A stretch of 64,000 nucleotides of DNA, from positions 186,001-250,000 of the forward strand of contig WHUZ01000056.1 in assembly GCA_015179045.1 (NCBI GenBank), written 5' to 3'. The notes under the pieces are model-generated. The model was not told where the DNA came from and made no database searches. It was given only the letters and a program-made list of their open reading frames with translations. This document shows positions 12,044-24,599 of the stretch, one piece after another. This DNA is from Kalaharituber pfeilii (Eukaryota > Ascomycota > Pezizomycetes > Pezizales > Pezizaceae). How positions within the stretch are numbered: the first letter of the stretch is position 1; every line of letters begins with the position of its first letter. Both the position numbers and the translations under genes were made by a program.

Positions 12044-13948
12044 GTAATCCTCTCAAGTCGCACCTACGCCTCATATATCCCATCTACAAATTATACCTCC
12101 TGAAAGATATTTTTGGCATGTACAAGTTTCAGCGTAAAGGTTTGGGGATTGCAGTTTGGTATTTAAAGTAACATATCTATGTCTCTGAAGAGAACCTGAA
12201 GTAGCAGTCTCACTGAAGCAAGACTATTGGGAGGTCCCAGGCCTTGTAATCTTTGGTTTCCTTTTTTCACCTTTCAGACTACTACTTGCAGATTTCCGTC
12301 TCGTTTTGTCGCTCAATGTCGTGCAGTAGTTTTTTACCGCTTGATGCTGATTCCTCAATTTTCTAAGCAAACAACCGTACTATTTGAATTTTAGAGGTGA
12401 GGCGCTTTGCATACATGGATGGCTACAAGACTGACAGGGGTAAGAATGTCCATCCGAGTTCAGTAAATTTCAACCATCTAGCGCGATGTCCAAAAGTTCA
12501 AAATAATACGGTAATTGAGGGTATCGAGAATAGTAGTACTGCGGGGGTACTGACGCTACAGAAGGTACACTATTGCCAGATCGCTTGACGTATGTATGTA
12601 CTTGAAGCCTCACTCGAGGAATGTGGGAGCGATCAAAATGTTCCGATGCCCTTATCGAACTCAGATTGATAGCAACCCTTAGCAAGAAAGTCCCTCGACG
12701 TCTGTTCCACTCTAGTCACTCTTCTCCCGCAATAGCTAGACTCAAAAGATTTTACCCGCACAACCCGCGCCACCTGGCCTCGCCAATTTCGACGGAAAGT
12801 GGAGAGGAGAGACTAACGCGCGTGAGCTTGAATGTCCTCTAACGGTTGGGAGGATGAAATATCTCAGTTGTCTAAACGAAGGGTTGAAGAGGGATAGTCT
12901 CACAGGCTTTGTGCGTTCAGCGTTAGTAGCTTCACGTTGAGCGGTATGGAGAAGCAATGTGAGGCCTAGACCGGAGAAACAGCGATAATATGAGCTCTAC
13001 GGCCCACCTCTGTGGTACGTCTTGATCTGTGGATGGTGGAACTGTGTGGCCCGCACCGCTTTTAAGAACATCCCTATTGACGAATAGACGCCTTGCTTCT
13101 AGGCTAATGAATGGCATTTGCAGAATATAGACGGTGTTCCAATATGTGCAGGTCCGATTAGTTCCTGTGCGTACCAAGGAATTTGTAGCTTCACCGTAAA
13201 GCTGTAGGGAGCGTAGGTAACGGTTGACAGCTGTCTAGTTCCTGTGCAGCGCTCTCACCTTGTAGAGACGAACGTTCCAACTTTGCATGTAGGCCAGGGC
13301 CTCCAAAGGAACTTTGCTTTCACTGCCCATCACAAATACTGTAGACTCAAGGGTACTTGGGGCAGGCGATGCTATTTTGCTAGTATTGATCTCAACTCTG
13401 CTTGCCAGATGAGCGCTGTAAGTCGGAAGTCCAGCACGCAAATCTTGGCGGCCAAGATTCAGCAACGGTCTGACTGACGCAATACCCACCAACTGACCAT
13501 TGATCTGCATACACCTTCGCAACGGGACTCCATACAATTGCTAATGTAGAGCACTCGAGTTACATACATATCTAATCATGATCGGCTGTGTGTACAAGCA
13601 GGTCATATAATCTTATATGCCTTAATCCAAAGAGATATCTCCTGTTAACACCGAAGTCTCCTTTAAGCGGACAGCACAGAGCTTATTAAGCGAATATTTG
13701 TGTCAAGTTATCGATTTGAATCTCTGGATCCACTTACTGGGCGGTAAGTCTGTAGTATCGCACATATGGTACATGCTTGTGCCTAACATATGCACATATG
13801 CATGCACACTTACATCAGGCACCGAGTGTCTTGAAACCGTGGTACGCAGATACCCGTGGCATGGTTGACGCATCATGCAACTGCAATGTCGCCATGGAAA
13901 GCTATAGAAGATTGGTGCAGCAAAAAAAAAAAAAAAAAATAAAAAAAA

Positions 13949-13985
<37 letters not shown>

Positions 13986-16059
13986 TAAATAAAAATTTTA
14001 AGAATAGTAAAAAAAAAAAAAAAAAAAGGAAGATAAGGGAGAAATATTGCCAGCTCAAATGGAGGTTGAAAGCAGATCTGATTGAACCATGTATAATTTT
14101 GCTGAATTGAAGCAGAAAGGAGCAGCTTGAGAACGTGAAGCTTTCACACCCATAGGTTCTCCAGGTGACGGCAGGTCAGGTCTTCTTTATTTTAAAAAAA
14201 CACAAAACACTACAAAATCAAGGACATAACAAGCAAAGACGTGCCGTGTCTATCCGTGCAGCCATGCATTTAGTAAATTGGCTTTTTTGTATATCCTTAA
14301 ATCTGATTTGACAAGCCAGGAGACATCCCGGCAAAATTTTTTGTCTTCAGGTGAACTGAAATTTCCAGGAAGCGACATCTCATTCAAAACTCGATGCCAA
14401 CAGTATTGCTTGTATTTATGCGGCTGTCTAACTTGAGCGCTGGGTCTAAGAGAATAATTGGGATCAGACTAATGACAGACGATCCAGCATGCAACTGATG
14501 ATACTCATCCAACGTGGAACCTGTGAAGGGCCCGCAGTCTTCTTCAGCTGTCTCTCTTATTGGACACGGAGCAAAAAGGTCACAACGGCAGAACATACGC
14601 TATAGACATACTGAAGGAATTCTTCATAGCTTCTATCGCTAGCCTACATATATCCTGATTGGGAATATCAAGTAGTAAGCACAGTCGAACACCGCGCAAT
14701 ATAGCACCATCAGATTGTCCTAGTAGTCAGCGATTGAAGTTCACAGCAATACTCCGCCGTGACAACTGTTCTCATTCTCATAACAGGCCAGCACACTGAA
14801 CCGTACTGTTCCTAGAAATGAGGGCAACTGGGTACTACACGCCCAAGGGAACGAGTAACACTCGCTCAAGTGGCTATGAAGCATGCATACAGTGGAACGG
14901 TCTACTGCTTCGTTACGTGGTCGACCAGTGCTGTAATATATGACGGCCACAAGAGCGACTCCTACCCATTGCAACACTGCATGGAGATTTTGCCCTGGCC
15001 AGAGCCAGCTCTGGACGATGCGGCTCAGGTGACGCAGCATCGAACAATCGGCAGCACATGGCCCAAACCTTGGGCCCAGCGTGGGGCAGCATGGAACCAC
15101 GCCATCTCGAGGTTGGGAACAGACCGCGGCACCACCCATGCCACTTGTAAAGGCTATCGAGTAGACTATCCAAGTCGCCACTAGCTGCATCGCACACAAA
15201 TACTCATCCCAAGTAAATTTCCAAAGTACTTAGTAGTACATAGTATGCAGCCAGTCTGGCTGCATAATACCCTGAACGAGGGCTGGCAGAGGTGGCGAGC
15301 GGGCACGCGGAGCAGCCGCGCAGGTGGGGTGCGGCCGTGGCTTATGGGCCACACTTTCTGCTAGCCCCGGGTACTGTGTGCACCACTCCTAAGCAGGTTA
15401 CTCCACATCTCACTCGGGTTACTCCATAGCTTGAGCAAGCAAGTAAACACCGCGGACAATTAAGCCAACTTAGTACAAGGTACTGGAGTACCCTACGTCC
15501 AGAGCGGTCTGGTGGCCGCTCACCACGCAAGTGTACGCAAGTTGTGCACAAAGTGGGTAGCACCCCCGCCAAGCTACACTGTCGCAATACCCCTCGTACA
15601 GGTCGCCAAGCAACAATCCCCCCCCCTCATCCTCCCCCTCCCCCTTCTCGCATCCCCTCTTCAACGGTCTTGTCGGTAACTCTGAACCTCCAAGCCCTCC
15701 CGGCCTAGATTCTCATACATTCTACATGCCCTACTACCCAGCTCCCACATCCAAGCTGCTGCATCACGGGAGAGCAGTCCATTCAAACACTCTTCAGGTG
15801 AATTAAGATATTCAACTTCTTCGGCTCATATTCGTCTATTTTACACAAGCGTGGTGTGTCTATATATACATATAACGTGAGATTGCTGTGAAATTTGTCC
15901 CACTCTGCCCCGCACCTCCATCTGCCCTCCACTCTTTTTACCCCATCCCGCTCTTTGGACACACCACGATACCCCGGGACCGCGTTTTATCCATAACGGT
16001 GATCATCAGGGACTAATTGCTTTAAAGCCCACATTACAACTCTCGTCAATAAATTTGTG
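12044..16059. other. Intergenic, AAT1 to YPD1
   Basis: 4 kb without a recognisable gene. It contains the AAT1 3' flank, an A/AAT microsatellite at 13922-14027, and a pyrimidine-rich stretch at 15615-15665 upstream of YPD1. Open frames at 13235-13537 and 14741-15199 (minus strand) have no recognisable domains and are treated as chance. Confidence 0.5.
13922..14027. repeat. Poly(A) and (AAT)n microsatellite
   Basis: An A run, then about ten AAT/TAA triplets, then an A-rich tail and a second A run. The ORF across its complement is a Leu/Phe homopolymer artefact. Confidence 0.9.
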
Positions 16060-16680
16060 ATGGAGTCCGAAATACACTTGGTGAGGCACATCTTACAACT
16101 CCGAGTTTTGCAAGCTTGACAGAAGGGTTCCTACATTCCGAACAGTATCTAATATTTAACAATGAGGGGGAGAAAAGAGTGAAAAGCAAAAGAATACTCT
16201 TCAAGAAGCTGGTTTCAATATCTCCACATTTAAACAAATACTAGAAATGGACGACGAAGATGACCGCAGCTTCTCTAAAGCTATTGTGGAGGAGTACCTG
16301 AATCAGGCGAGAGACAAAATTAAGGAGATGAAAGAGTTGATGTACGCATGTTCAATCTTATCTGTCCTCCAAACCCTTCTCAGTCACTTTGATTGCTGAT
16401 ACTTTCTGTGGGGGATAGAATGAAACGTAGTCTTTCTGAGCTCTCATCGCAAGGCCATTTCTTGAAAGGTTCTTCGGCGACTGTTGGATGTGAGAATTTC
16501 AAAAATGCTTGTGAGAAAATACAACACTTGGGAGCCGGGAAAGACGAATCGGGGAAGATGGATATTGACGATGAGAATACATCTCTGGAGAAAATCGATT
16601 CTTTGCTTGGAAATATGGAGCTAGAGTTGGGCAGAGTCCGAACAGCCTTGAAGACGGTCTATCCCAATCTGCAGGAGTGA
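16060..16680 (+). CDS. YPD1: Histidine phosphotransfer (HPt) protein, YPD1 type
   Basis: Phosphorelay intermediate that accepts a phosphoryl group from hybrid histidine kinases and passes it to SSK1/SKN7 response regulators (osmotic and oxidative stress signalling). Secure exons: 16181-16341 (TFKQILEMDDEDDRSFSKAI... to KEL) and 16419-16680, joined across a 77-bp intron. The HPt motif QGHFLKGSSATVG contains the phosphorylatable histidine, followed by ACEKIQHLGAGKDESG and a C-terminal helix ending YPNLQE. The 5' end is uncertain: frame is open back to about 16158. I favour a short first exon 16060-16080 (MESEIHL) spliced with donor GTGAGG to the weak acceptor ending at 16180, which keeps phase. 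The in-frame ATG at 16247 would cut into helix A. Confidence 0.82.
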
Positions 16681-18736
16681 TACTAGTCACGGCAGGTCCA
16701 GTGCAGTGTTAGTTCGAGGCAAGGTTTTTGTAGGTGGGAATTTGGGGAATTTAGGTGTATATGAGGGTTCATAGATTGATTTCTTCATACCTCGCCATGT
16801 GTGATACATGTGCGTAGCGTGAGGTCTCAATGGGTTTCATTGATTAGTTGTGTTGCATTGACCGTATTTCTTTCCTAGTTTCTCTATCTTCTTTCCCCTT
16901 TCGCCTTGTTATCTCAATATCTATCTTACGTTTGGCCCACACTGACGGTTCAGTTGCACCTGTCTCCACCTGGTTTACTTCTTTCTTTATTGTTAATTTA
17001 TTCTGGTTTATGATATACTCCTCCCACTGCCATTGAACCGTCGAATTCCTCTTTTCTAAACGTCTCCAGTGTCCAGTAATCCGTGTTTTCTGTTTTGGTC
17101 TTTTGCTCCATACCTTTGCTTACTCAGAGGAATTATGCAATTTCCTGTTCCAATCATTTCTGCTAATCATGCAACTACTACAATTTTTACCCTCAAGTCC
17201 TCGTCCCCCATTCCCAACCTACCGAATTCCTTTACCTATGAACAGCTAGCATTCATGTATGCAAGTTATCTACACGCATTGGCAGTGGAATTAGGTCCCT
17301 ACTGTTCGCTGTCAAGAACTTGAATACAAGTTCAATTGGTCCCGTGCCCAAATCTAAAGGGTCTTGTCATTTGAATAGGTACTTGCGAATTGAGAGCCGT
17401 GTCCAAGTTTCTTGTTGCATAATCCATTGTGGAAGAACTTGAGTATACAATTACGGATGCCAAGCTCAAAGTCGAGACTACATATGTATTAACCAACTGG
17501 ACCCTTAAACATTTCTGCTATCTCAAAGAGACAATACGTCATTAGGTCACATTGGTGGCTTGACCGAAGGATTTGCAGGGATGTGGTGAAGTACACCAGT
17601 AAGGGACCAGTTGTAACATGTGCTGCCTTGATGACTAATACGATAATCTGTCCGAGAAAGTGAACCTTTAGCAGGTGGCGTCTTGCATAAAACTAGTCTG
17701 GACTAGCATAAAACTACAAGTACAATTACATATCGGGTATGGTGTAATGGGCTTACTCAGCATGCCTGCGTGACACTTACGTTACACTAGTACCGATATT
17801 GCAATCTTGGCCTGATCTTGGCATGTACAATAGAAATGCCTCTCATACTAAGTACAAATCTTTTAATCTCCCATTTCTGAACACCGACATTGATTTTTTT
17901 TTTTTTAGATGTGGTTGGGTGACGGAATAGGGTTGCAAGTTCCAGTTCATAATTTTTGTCGTAGGTGGTCCCTTCCTGGTGCGTCTCCACCATACCCACC
18001 ATACCTACCATAGGCCCTGGCTTGCCACGGTGCCTGCTATGTGCTCGTAGCACTAGCATAGTGTTGCGTATGTTGACATACCAAGACAGATCACCAAGTA
18101 CTATTTCCTAAGCTTAAGACTTTTGTTATAAGCCCAAGGTCCAAGTAGTCTCTGGGATATGGCATGAGGAGCACTTATCTGGCTCGAGCTCTAGGTAGGC
18201 AAATTCCTTGAGAAGTCGAGTACTCGAGTACCTGCTTCCCTCCACTGTACACATTGCTATTCCATAAAGAGTAGGTAATTTGATATACACTTGGGCATGC
18301 ATTTAAATAGAAAATTGTTTGAGTAACGAGCTAAAATCCACAAGCCTTATAAGCTTGAACATACACCAATCTTACGTTACGTGCAGGTTATAAAAATGCA
18401 TCACTTGGGCTCTTATTCTGAAATGTATTATGCATGGTACATATATTTTGCCAGTAAGTAGGTTATGTGGATGAAGTATAATTGGGTATAGTCAAATGGG
18501 CTCTAGTGAACTTTCCTGGAATTGTGTATATACCAAGTGAACGTTTCTTACTACTTTCATTGGTGTTTAATATAAACAAATTGAATTTCGATATTGACTC
18601 CACAATGTACATTATTTTTTGGATTCTGGTCGGCCAAATGGCTGTCCGGCGGTGCCGCATTTGTTCATCGTTGTGGTCCATGATTGGGGAGGACTGCAGT
18701 GCATATGCACGTTTACGTAGACAAGCTCTTTCATAC
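16681..18736. other. Intergenic, no gene recognised
   Basis: YPD1 3' flank, T-rich from 16860, then unremarkable sequence. It includes a small hairpin near 17321-17339 (GAACTTG / CAAGTTC arms) and one copy of the palindrome TACTCGAGTA at 18221. Short ORFs only. Confidence 0.5.
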
Positions 18737-18738
18737 TA

Positions 18739-18812
18739 GCTAGTAAAATATGTATTCGGACATAGCGCATAATGTGCATTGGTACCCCTGTCCGAATACA
18801 TATTTTACTGGC
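18739..18812. mobile_element. 74-bp palindromic MITE, family A copy 1
   Basis: Near-perfect inverted repeat: the outer ~25 bp of each end (GCYAGTAAAATATGTATTCG and onward) mirror each other around a ~24-bp centre, and TA dinucleotides flank both sides (18737-18738, 18813-18814). The copy at 32529-32602 is the reverse complement with a single base difference. Size, TIRs and TA duplication fit a Tc1/mariner/pogo-type MITE. No coding capacity. Confidence 0.88.
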
Positions 18813-19346
18813 TAGTAAAATATTACACATACTTGAAACTGGGAAGTTGGGGAAACAGAAAAGGAAAGACGGACTGAGGCTGAACTTGATGATGTTTGAT
18901 TTTAAGCGGGTCTCATGACCGTGAGACAAAGGAATGCAGGAGAAGAGTGGATGGCATCCTTGTTTTTATCTGGCCATTCTAGTTGGATAGCTATGAATGG
19001 TTTTACGGTGATGGGGAGATGTGGCTTGAATGTACTTGGGAGAGAAGGATAAGGATGTGTGAGCGGAGGGGAGGAGGGAGATGGACCGTGATAGGTTGGA
19101 GATTAGTTGGGGCTTTCAAAAAGAAAGGAAGCTAAAGTAGTGATCGTTGTGGACTGGGTTGAACCGGTGTGCTGGGGAGCTAGACATGGTGTTTGCATAT
19201 GATACGCATTTGGGAGGGGAGGGGAGGAGACATGATGTGTTGACGGGGGCGTGCTATGAGGGAAGGGAAGGTACATGGGATCCTGGTTATGAGACTACAT
19301 GGTATTCTCGTAACCATACGCTGACTAAGTGGAGTTGTGTGCTCTG

Positions 19347-20197
19347 CTAGGAGCGTCTGGGAGAAAATCAGTTGGGCGCCTCCGCCTAAGTCGTTGCAAC
19401 TATGGTAGCGGCAAACTATAGCAGCAGTAGATACGGTGGCAGTGGACCGTGCCAGTTCGGTAGACTACAAGTAGTTAGGTAGACTAAGTGGCAGCAGACT
19501 ATATGTAGCAGTGGTTAGTCTCATACCAAGCCCAGACTCCGATCCTGTAGATATCGATAAAAATAGTATCAGCAACGACTCTAACTATTGCCCACTCTTG
19601 AATTGGAGCCAGCTTTTCCTTACTATTAATACCATTGATTTATATAGCTTGAATCTACTGGAAGTATTACAACTAGAATAGTTGGAAGGTTATTGGGAAG
19701 GAACCGCAATTGGATGTATACTTTGGAAAATTTGTGGAGGTGGGACTCTTAAGTTTTTCAAAGTAGTGTCCAGCCATACCTGAGATCTACCATATCTCTA
19801 TACGGGCAACCAAAAATAGTTACTGTAAACTCTAGAAATAGACAAGTCAACTCTAGATGGAAATACATAATTAATGGAAGAGCAGTATCACTTTTTTGAC
19901 CTCTGAAGGCTTGCTAGTTGCAAGCTCTTCTATGGAGCCAAATATGATAATAAAGTTGATCTCATTACTTTAGTACAATTGGTTAGAAACAAAGTAGGAA
20001 GTATATGGGTGGCCTGGTTGCATTACCTCCTATAGGGTTACTTGAGTAGAGACGAGTAGATTTAGAGCACTCAATTGGGCTTGGTGTCGTTCAGTTTGGA
20101 GATACGTAAGTATACAGCTGTAGATGTGTAACAAGCGGAATGACCAGCAGAACTTGGTGCTAGCAATTTCGGCAGCTAATCAACCAGACGCTCCTAG
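19347..20197. repeat. Segment bounded by inverted CTAGGAGCGTCTGG ends
   Basis: The 14-mer CTAGGAGCGTCTGG at 19347-19360 recurs in inverse orientation at 20184-20197. If TA is the target duplication, the ends would be GGAGCGTCTGG. Just outside both ends lies the direct repeat GCTGACTAAGT (19319 and 20222). The ~850-bp interior has no ORF of note. It may be a non-autonomous DNA element; the short arms make this uncertain. Confidence 0.4.
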
Positions 20198-20310
20198 GAT
20201 CGCCACTCCGGTTCCATGCGGCGCTGACTAAGTCTGGTTACGAGACTAACTACATGGGATCGATGTTCTTGTACTTTACATTCTAGTCAGTATCAGGGTG
20301 CTTGCTTTTG

Positions 20311-21200
20311 AATCAGGTATACCATACCAGATCTCTTTCGATGGTATAATAGTAACAAAATAAGCTGAACTTGATAGGCATAGCAGATCTTCCTCAACGG
20401 TGCGATATGCAGGCCAAATTTGACAGGTATAGCAGGTCTCTCTTGACAGCACGAAGTGCAGCAAAATGAACTCAATTTGACTGGTATATAGGCCTCCTTT
20501 AATAATACAAGATATAGTGAAATAAACCAATCTTAATAGGTATATATCTCTCTGAGAGTGCAGAATAAGCTTAATCTAATAGATATAACAGCTTACTCTT
20601 GATGGCACAGGATGCAGTTGAATGAGAGCCGAATTCAACAGGTATAACAGGACTCTTCTATAGCTCAAGATATAAAAGAATGAGCCAAATTCATTGGTAT
20701 AGTAGTATATCTCTCTTGCCAGCACAAGATGTAGCAGAACAAGTTCAATTTGACAGGTATAGTAGCACCTTTCTATAGTATAAGAGTAGCAAAGTGAGCC
20801 AAATTTGGCAGGTATAGCAGGTCTGTTTTACCCTGCGAGATGTAGTACATTGAGCAGAATTCAATAGGTATGATAGTCTCCCTTGATAGCACAAGATGAG
20901 GAAGAATATAGTCAAGTTGACAGGTACAAGCGCGACAGGTACAAGATAAGATAGAATGAGCTCTATTTAACAGGTATGACAGCTCCCTCTCGATGGCACG
21001 TGATGAGATAGAATGAGCTCAAGTTTACAAGGACTCTTTCCACAGCATGAGAGCAGCAGAACGAGCATGTACGGCAGGACCCACCTGACAGTGTAAGACA
21101 TAGTAAAATAGGCTCAATCCGCAGTTATAGCTGGCCCCTTGGGGCAAAGTGAGGCAGTTGATGGTGCGAGATGGGGCAAAATGAGAATGCGCTGGACAGG
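20311..21200. repeat. Degenerate tandem array, ~50-60 bp unit
   Basis: About 13-16 diverged copies of a unit with a core like TTTGACAGGTATAGCAG, then CTCTCTTGATAGCACAAGAT and GTAGCAGAATGAGC. Core positions: 20315, 20376, 20425, 20482, 20538, 20578, 20640, 20695, 20755, 20810, 20866, 20921 and 20971, fading afterwards. Spacing is mostly 49-62 bp. Units differ by substitutions and small indels, so this is an old minisatellite. Stop codons in the translation rule out a coding repeat. Confidence 0.8.
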
Positions 21201-22594
21201 TATGGCATGGTGAGGTGGTGAAGCTACAATCATCGGCTACTACAGTACCTACTGACTATGGTTCCGTTCCCCACCTTTTACTGGTTCCTCAATCGCAAAT
21301 ACTCTATAGATAGTGATAGCTATATCTACTCTTCATCATCACCCTCAGCCTTCAATTCTTCCACATTCTTATATGCTCTTTCTATCATTCCAGCTGTATT
21401 AATTATATCTTTCGTAACTTCTTAATCACCTTACGTCTGTTAATATCCTCACTTGCATAGCATTTACACGTGGGACTATAAGGAAGCTGGGTACACATGA
21501 AAGGACATATGCTGGACATCCGAGCAATATCATCATGGATAGATTGTAACAAGAATTTATGTATAGTTTATGAGCTGTAACGAGGGTTTCAAAATCTATA
21601 ACTCTACAATTATTATTAATATACTCCACACAATATATATTAGATATTGAAATTAACCTTCTGAAGCTACATTAGGTACTAGAGATCCCAGGATATAGGA
21701 GTGGGATTGCGTGATATTATAAATAACAATGATAATATACTGACATGAATAAATGCAGTGAACCGAGATTGTGTGCAGTCGTGGAACTAGTATACAGTCA
21801 CCTGATGCCAACTTTACAGGGCTACAACGGTCCCTAATCCAACTACCGCTACCTAACTCACCGTCACGAGCCTCGCACCCACTCTCGCAGTCGCGAGGTG
21901 GCACATGCTGGTAAGCTATGTACTCGAGTACTCCTGTTGCGTTATGCGACAGAGGTTGGATCTACAGTTGTTAATTCCTGCATGTACAGTACTCTTGACT
22001 TGACACCTCAATACGGCCGCATAATCTCTCAATTGAGCTAGAGGGCATTATCAGTGTGCTGCAGACTTGCAAAACTTCAATTGTTGCTCCAGTCTCAGTT
22101 CATTCCTCGGGATCGCTGTAGCTGGCTCAGATGCCTTGAGGCAGGAGTAGCAAAGATATTACTCACAGTTACAGCATTACGGTTTTTTTAATGTAGCTTG
22201 TTTAGATATTCAGTAAACATCATACTATCGGCAGCGATATGTATAACTCGAGCGCCAACGTAGACACGGGCTGGGAGGTGTGCATTATGCTTTTCCTATC
22301 TTTTGTTTATCTTCGTAATCTTCTAAATCTTCCATCTTTGTGTAATAAACATTGGCCGATCTTCTTATAGGCAGCCGGATCGTGGTGTCAATGTAGTTCA
22401 ATTGGCAGACCTTAAGTATGTAGATCGATACATTTGGATACACAAGCATACAGCGGTACTACACTTTGCCCTATACTCTACTGGAAGATTGTCCCTTCTC
22501 GAACAGAGTGGTTTGTTCGAGAATGGTTACCAAACTTTACTGAGTCGCTTCCATCGCTTTGGCCGATTGGCCTATTAGCTGGTGGCGTAACTTA
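21201..22594. other. Intergenic, no gene recognised
   Basis: AT-rich sequence. A 9-bp-arm hairpin lies at about 22498-22523 (TCTCGAACA, 8-nt loop, TGTTCGAGA), and a TACTCGAGTA palindrome at 21921. Confidence 0.5.
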
Positions 22595-22666
22595 CAGTGA
22601 CCCGTAAAAAGTCTTGGGGAAGTGTATCATGCAAGCCTAATCCCCAAGACTTTTTACGGGTCACTT
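22595..22666. mobile_element. 72-bp MITE, family B copy 1
   Basis: Palindromic element with ends CAGTGACCCGTAAAAAGTCT, flanked by TA on both sides (22593-22594, 22667-22668). The reverse complement matches the longer copy at 29883. The CAGTG terminus and TA duplication point to the Tc1/mariner superfamily. Confidence 0.85.
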
Positions 22667-22668
22667 TA

Positions 22669-23576
22669 CCAATGTACTGTAGATCCTTTTAGCAGTGAAC
22701 ATATGATACACCAGTAACAAGCCGTTCTGGTACTACCGGTAGTAAGCATCCTTCAGTTAGTAACCTCGTCAACTTCCTCCAAATCTGAACTGGAGCCTGA
22801 ATCTGAATTATGAATCATAACCATCATGATATCTTTTACATTGCTCCTAAGCCCTTGGAGTAAGGCTCTTTGACTTTGACAGGGCATGTTGCATGTAAAG
22901 TTGATACGCGTATGCAGTGATGTGACGGAGTAGGGGCATGTAGTTCGTGGTAGCTCAGATTACTTATCAATTTCGCAAGGGGTAACCTCACGACACCTGC
23001 CTATGCTCGCTGGCGTGTTTTCTCTGGCAATTCCTTCCCAGATATTCAGTGGCAACCACTACTAGTACCGTACTTTCACTCAAAGGTCCGCGATTGATAG
23101 GGCTCACTTAAGTGAAGTCTGTTGTAGCTATAGTAGTGGTTATCAGTCATGCGTTCCGTAACGTTGCGTTCCGTAACTCATGTCAATCCACTAAGCCCAA
23201 ATGAGAGGATGATAGCTGATTTCCCCCCAAGTTACGTTACCATTGCATATTGTCGTATCTGTAGCATCAAAGCAGTAAGTCTTTCAATCTCTTCATTTGT
23301 CCAAGTCTTGCTGGCTCATTGGGGTAGTGGAGCACGGAGTAGCAGAGTGCGAAGTAGCGGATCGCGGAATAGCAGCGTGTGAACTAGTGGCTGCTTTAGT
23401 GGACGTTTGCTGGTGGAAGGCTGGAGCGCTGTAATGTGTAGATTGGATTTGCTCATGAAGTCGCATCTTATGCTATGCAACTACGTGATGTATTCGAGTA
23501 CTAGTACATCACTAGTCTCAAAGCTTACTGATTTAGAGAGGCGACGTGAGGGAGACGAGGGATAGGAATTTGGATA
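22669..23576. other. Intergenic, no gene recognised
   Basis: Short ORFs only. A degenerate AGCRG-like repetition occurs at 23330-23400, similar in texture to 19400-19510 and 28391-28480. A near copy of the TACTCGAGTA palindrome lies at 23491. Confidence 0.45.
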
Positions 23577-24597
23577 CAGTCACATGGCAAAAGAAAGTGT
23601 ACACCTAAATTTGCATAATTTGATGTCTTAGACCTGCATACGCGCTATTACCGCCAGTAACGCCAATAAGGAACATTGAAATGGAGTTGAATTGTAAGAT
23701 TGGGGCAAAGTAAAATATGAAGATAACTCTTGAAGGAGATTAAAGGTCAATAAGAAATATACTGTCACCTATCTATAACTATATCTACCTAAAACAGAAA
23801 TCTACCCTATTCATAAAGACTCTCAAGTTCGTCTCTTCTGCCAAACCTGCCATCTCACTAACTAAACATGCCGCCTCATCTACCAAAGTTAGGTCTCTTC
23901 CTAGCTCTCCACTTCTGATAGCCCTTATGCTGGAGGTTCCGATCGAGGGTTCGCGAGTGAACTTAGTTGTCTAGAGTTTCCTTTAGATTTCCTGTAAGAG
24001 AGCTTTGATAGAGATGGGTCGCAATCAAGCAAAGCAGTGATAGAGTCCATAACATTCTCACTTAGCTTTTTTGGACTTCCACTCTTAGGCATATTTTCAG
24101 CAGTGCCTCGCTCCTTGTAACACTTAAGAAAAGCTTGAATAGTACTCTTAGGCCAACCCAATTGATCTGCAATCTGTTGAAATGATGACCCTTGCTGGTG
24201 CAGAAGGACAATTTGGCCTTTTTCAAAGTCAGTCATCTGTTTCTTAGGAGCAGTAGTGTTGGTACTAGTAGAAGAGGCGGTACTGGAGGCAGAAGTGCCG
24301 GCAATATTAGCTGAGGAGGCAGCAGTTTGAGTTGATATTATTAGGTAGGATTTTGTAAATTCGGCTGTCAGTTACCTGTAGGCAGCTGTAGATTTTTCCT
24401 TAACTTCCGGTCCCTTTAGGAGTCGACTTTATATTTTTTTCTACTCCTTAATTTTGAAAATTGTCTCCAGGTCAGAATTCCCAATATAGTACAATGTTGT
24501 GAGACATACGCACGCTTATGTCCATGTATGGTATGTCTTAATCAAGCACAGGCCAAAGATTATGCAAAGGTGTACACTTTCTTTTGCCATGTGACTG
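23577..24597 (-). mobile_element. Internally deleted Tc1-like transposon
   Basis: Perfect 30-bp terminal inverted repeats at 23577-23606 and 24568-24597 (start CAGTCACATGGCAAAAGAAA) with TA target duplications at 23575-23576 and 24598-24599. Length 1021 bp. A transposase N-terminal region lies inside on the minus strand, but only about 630 nt separate its start from the far end, too little for a ~340-aa Tc1 transposase. It is therefore a deletion derivative with intact ends. Confidence 0.9.
23925..24236 (-). pseudogene. Tc1-like transposase, N-terminal fragment
   Basis: 103-codon remnant starting MTDFEKGQIVLLHQQGSSFQ, with a paired helix-turn-helix DNA-binding region (IADQLGWPKSTIQAFLKCYK) and the GSPKKL linker typical of Tc1 transposases. 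The frame is also open upstream of the ATG through a Ser/Thr/Ala-rich stretch. The catalytic DDE region is absent: after about residue 75 the sequence loses family character and then stops. Confidence 0.8.
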
Positions 24598-24599
24598 TA

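Noticed and set aside
13873..14058. Leu/Phe homopolymer ORF
   Set aside because: Translation of a poly(A)/(AAT)n microsatellite.
14741..15199. 152-codon minus-strand ORF
   Set aside because: Cys/Trp-rich random-looking protein, overlapped by other open frames, no recognisable domain or splice partners.
20311..21200. Regularly spaced repeats resembling a CRISPR array
   Set aside because: Units are diverged along their whole length, with no constant repeat/variable spacer pattern, in a eukaryotic nuclear context.
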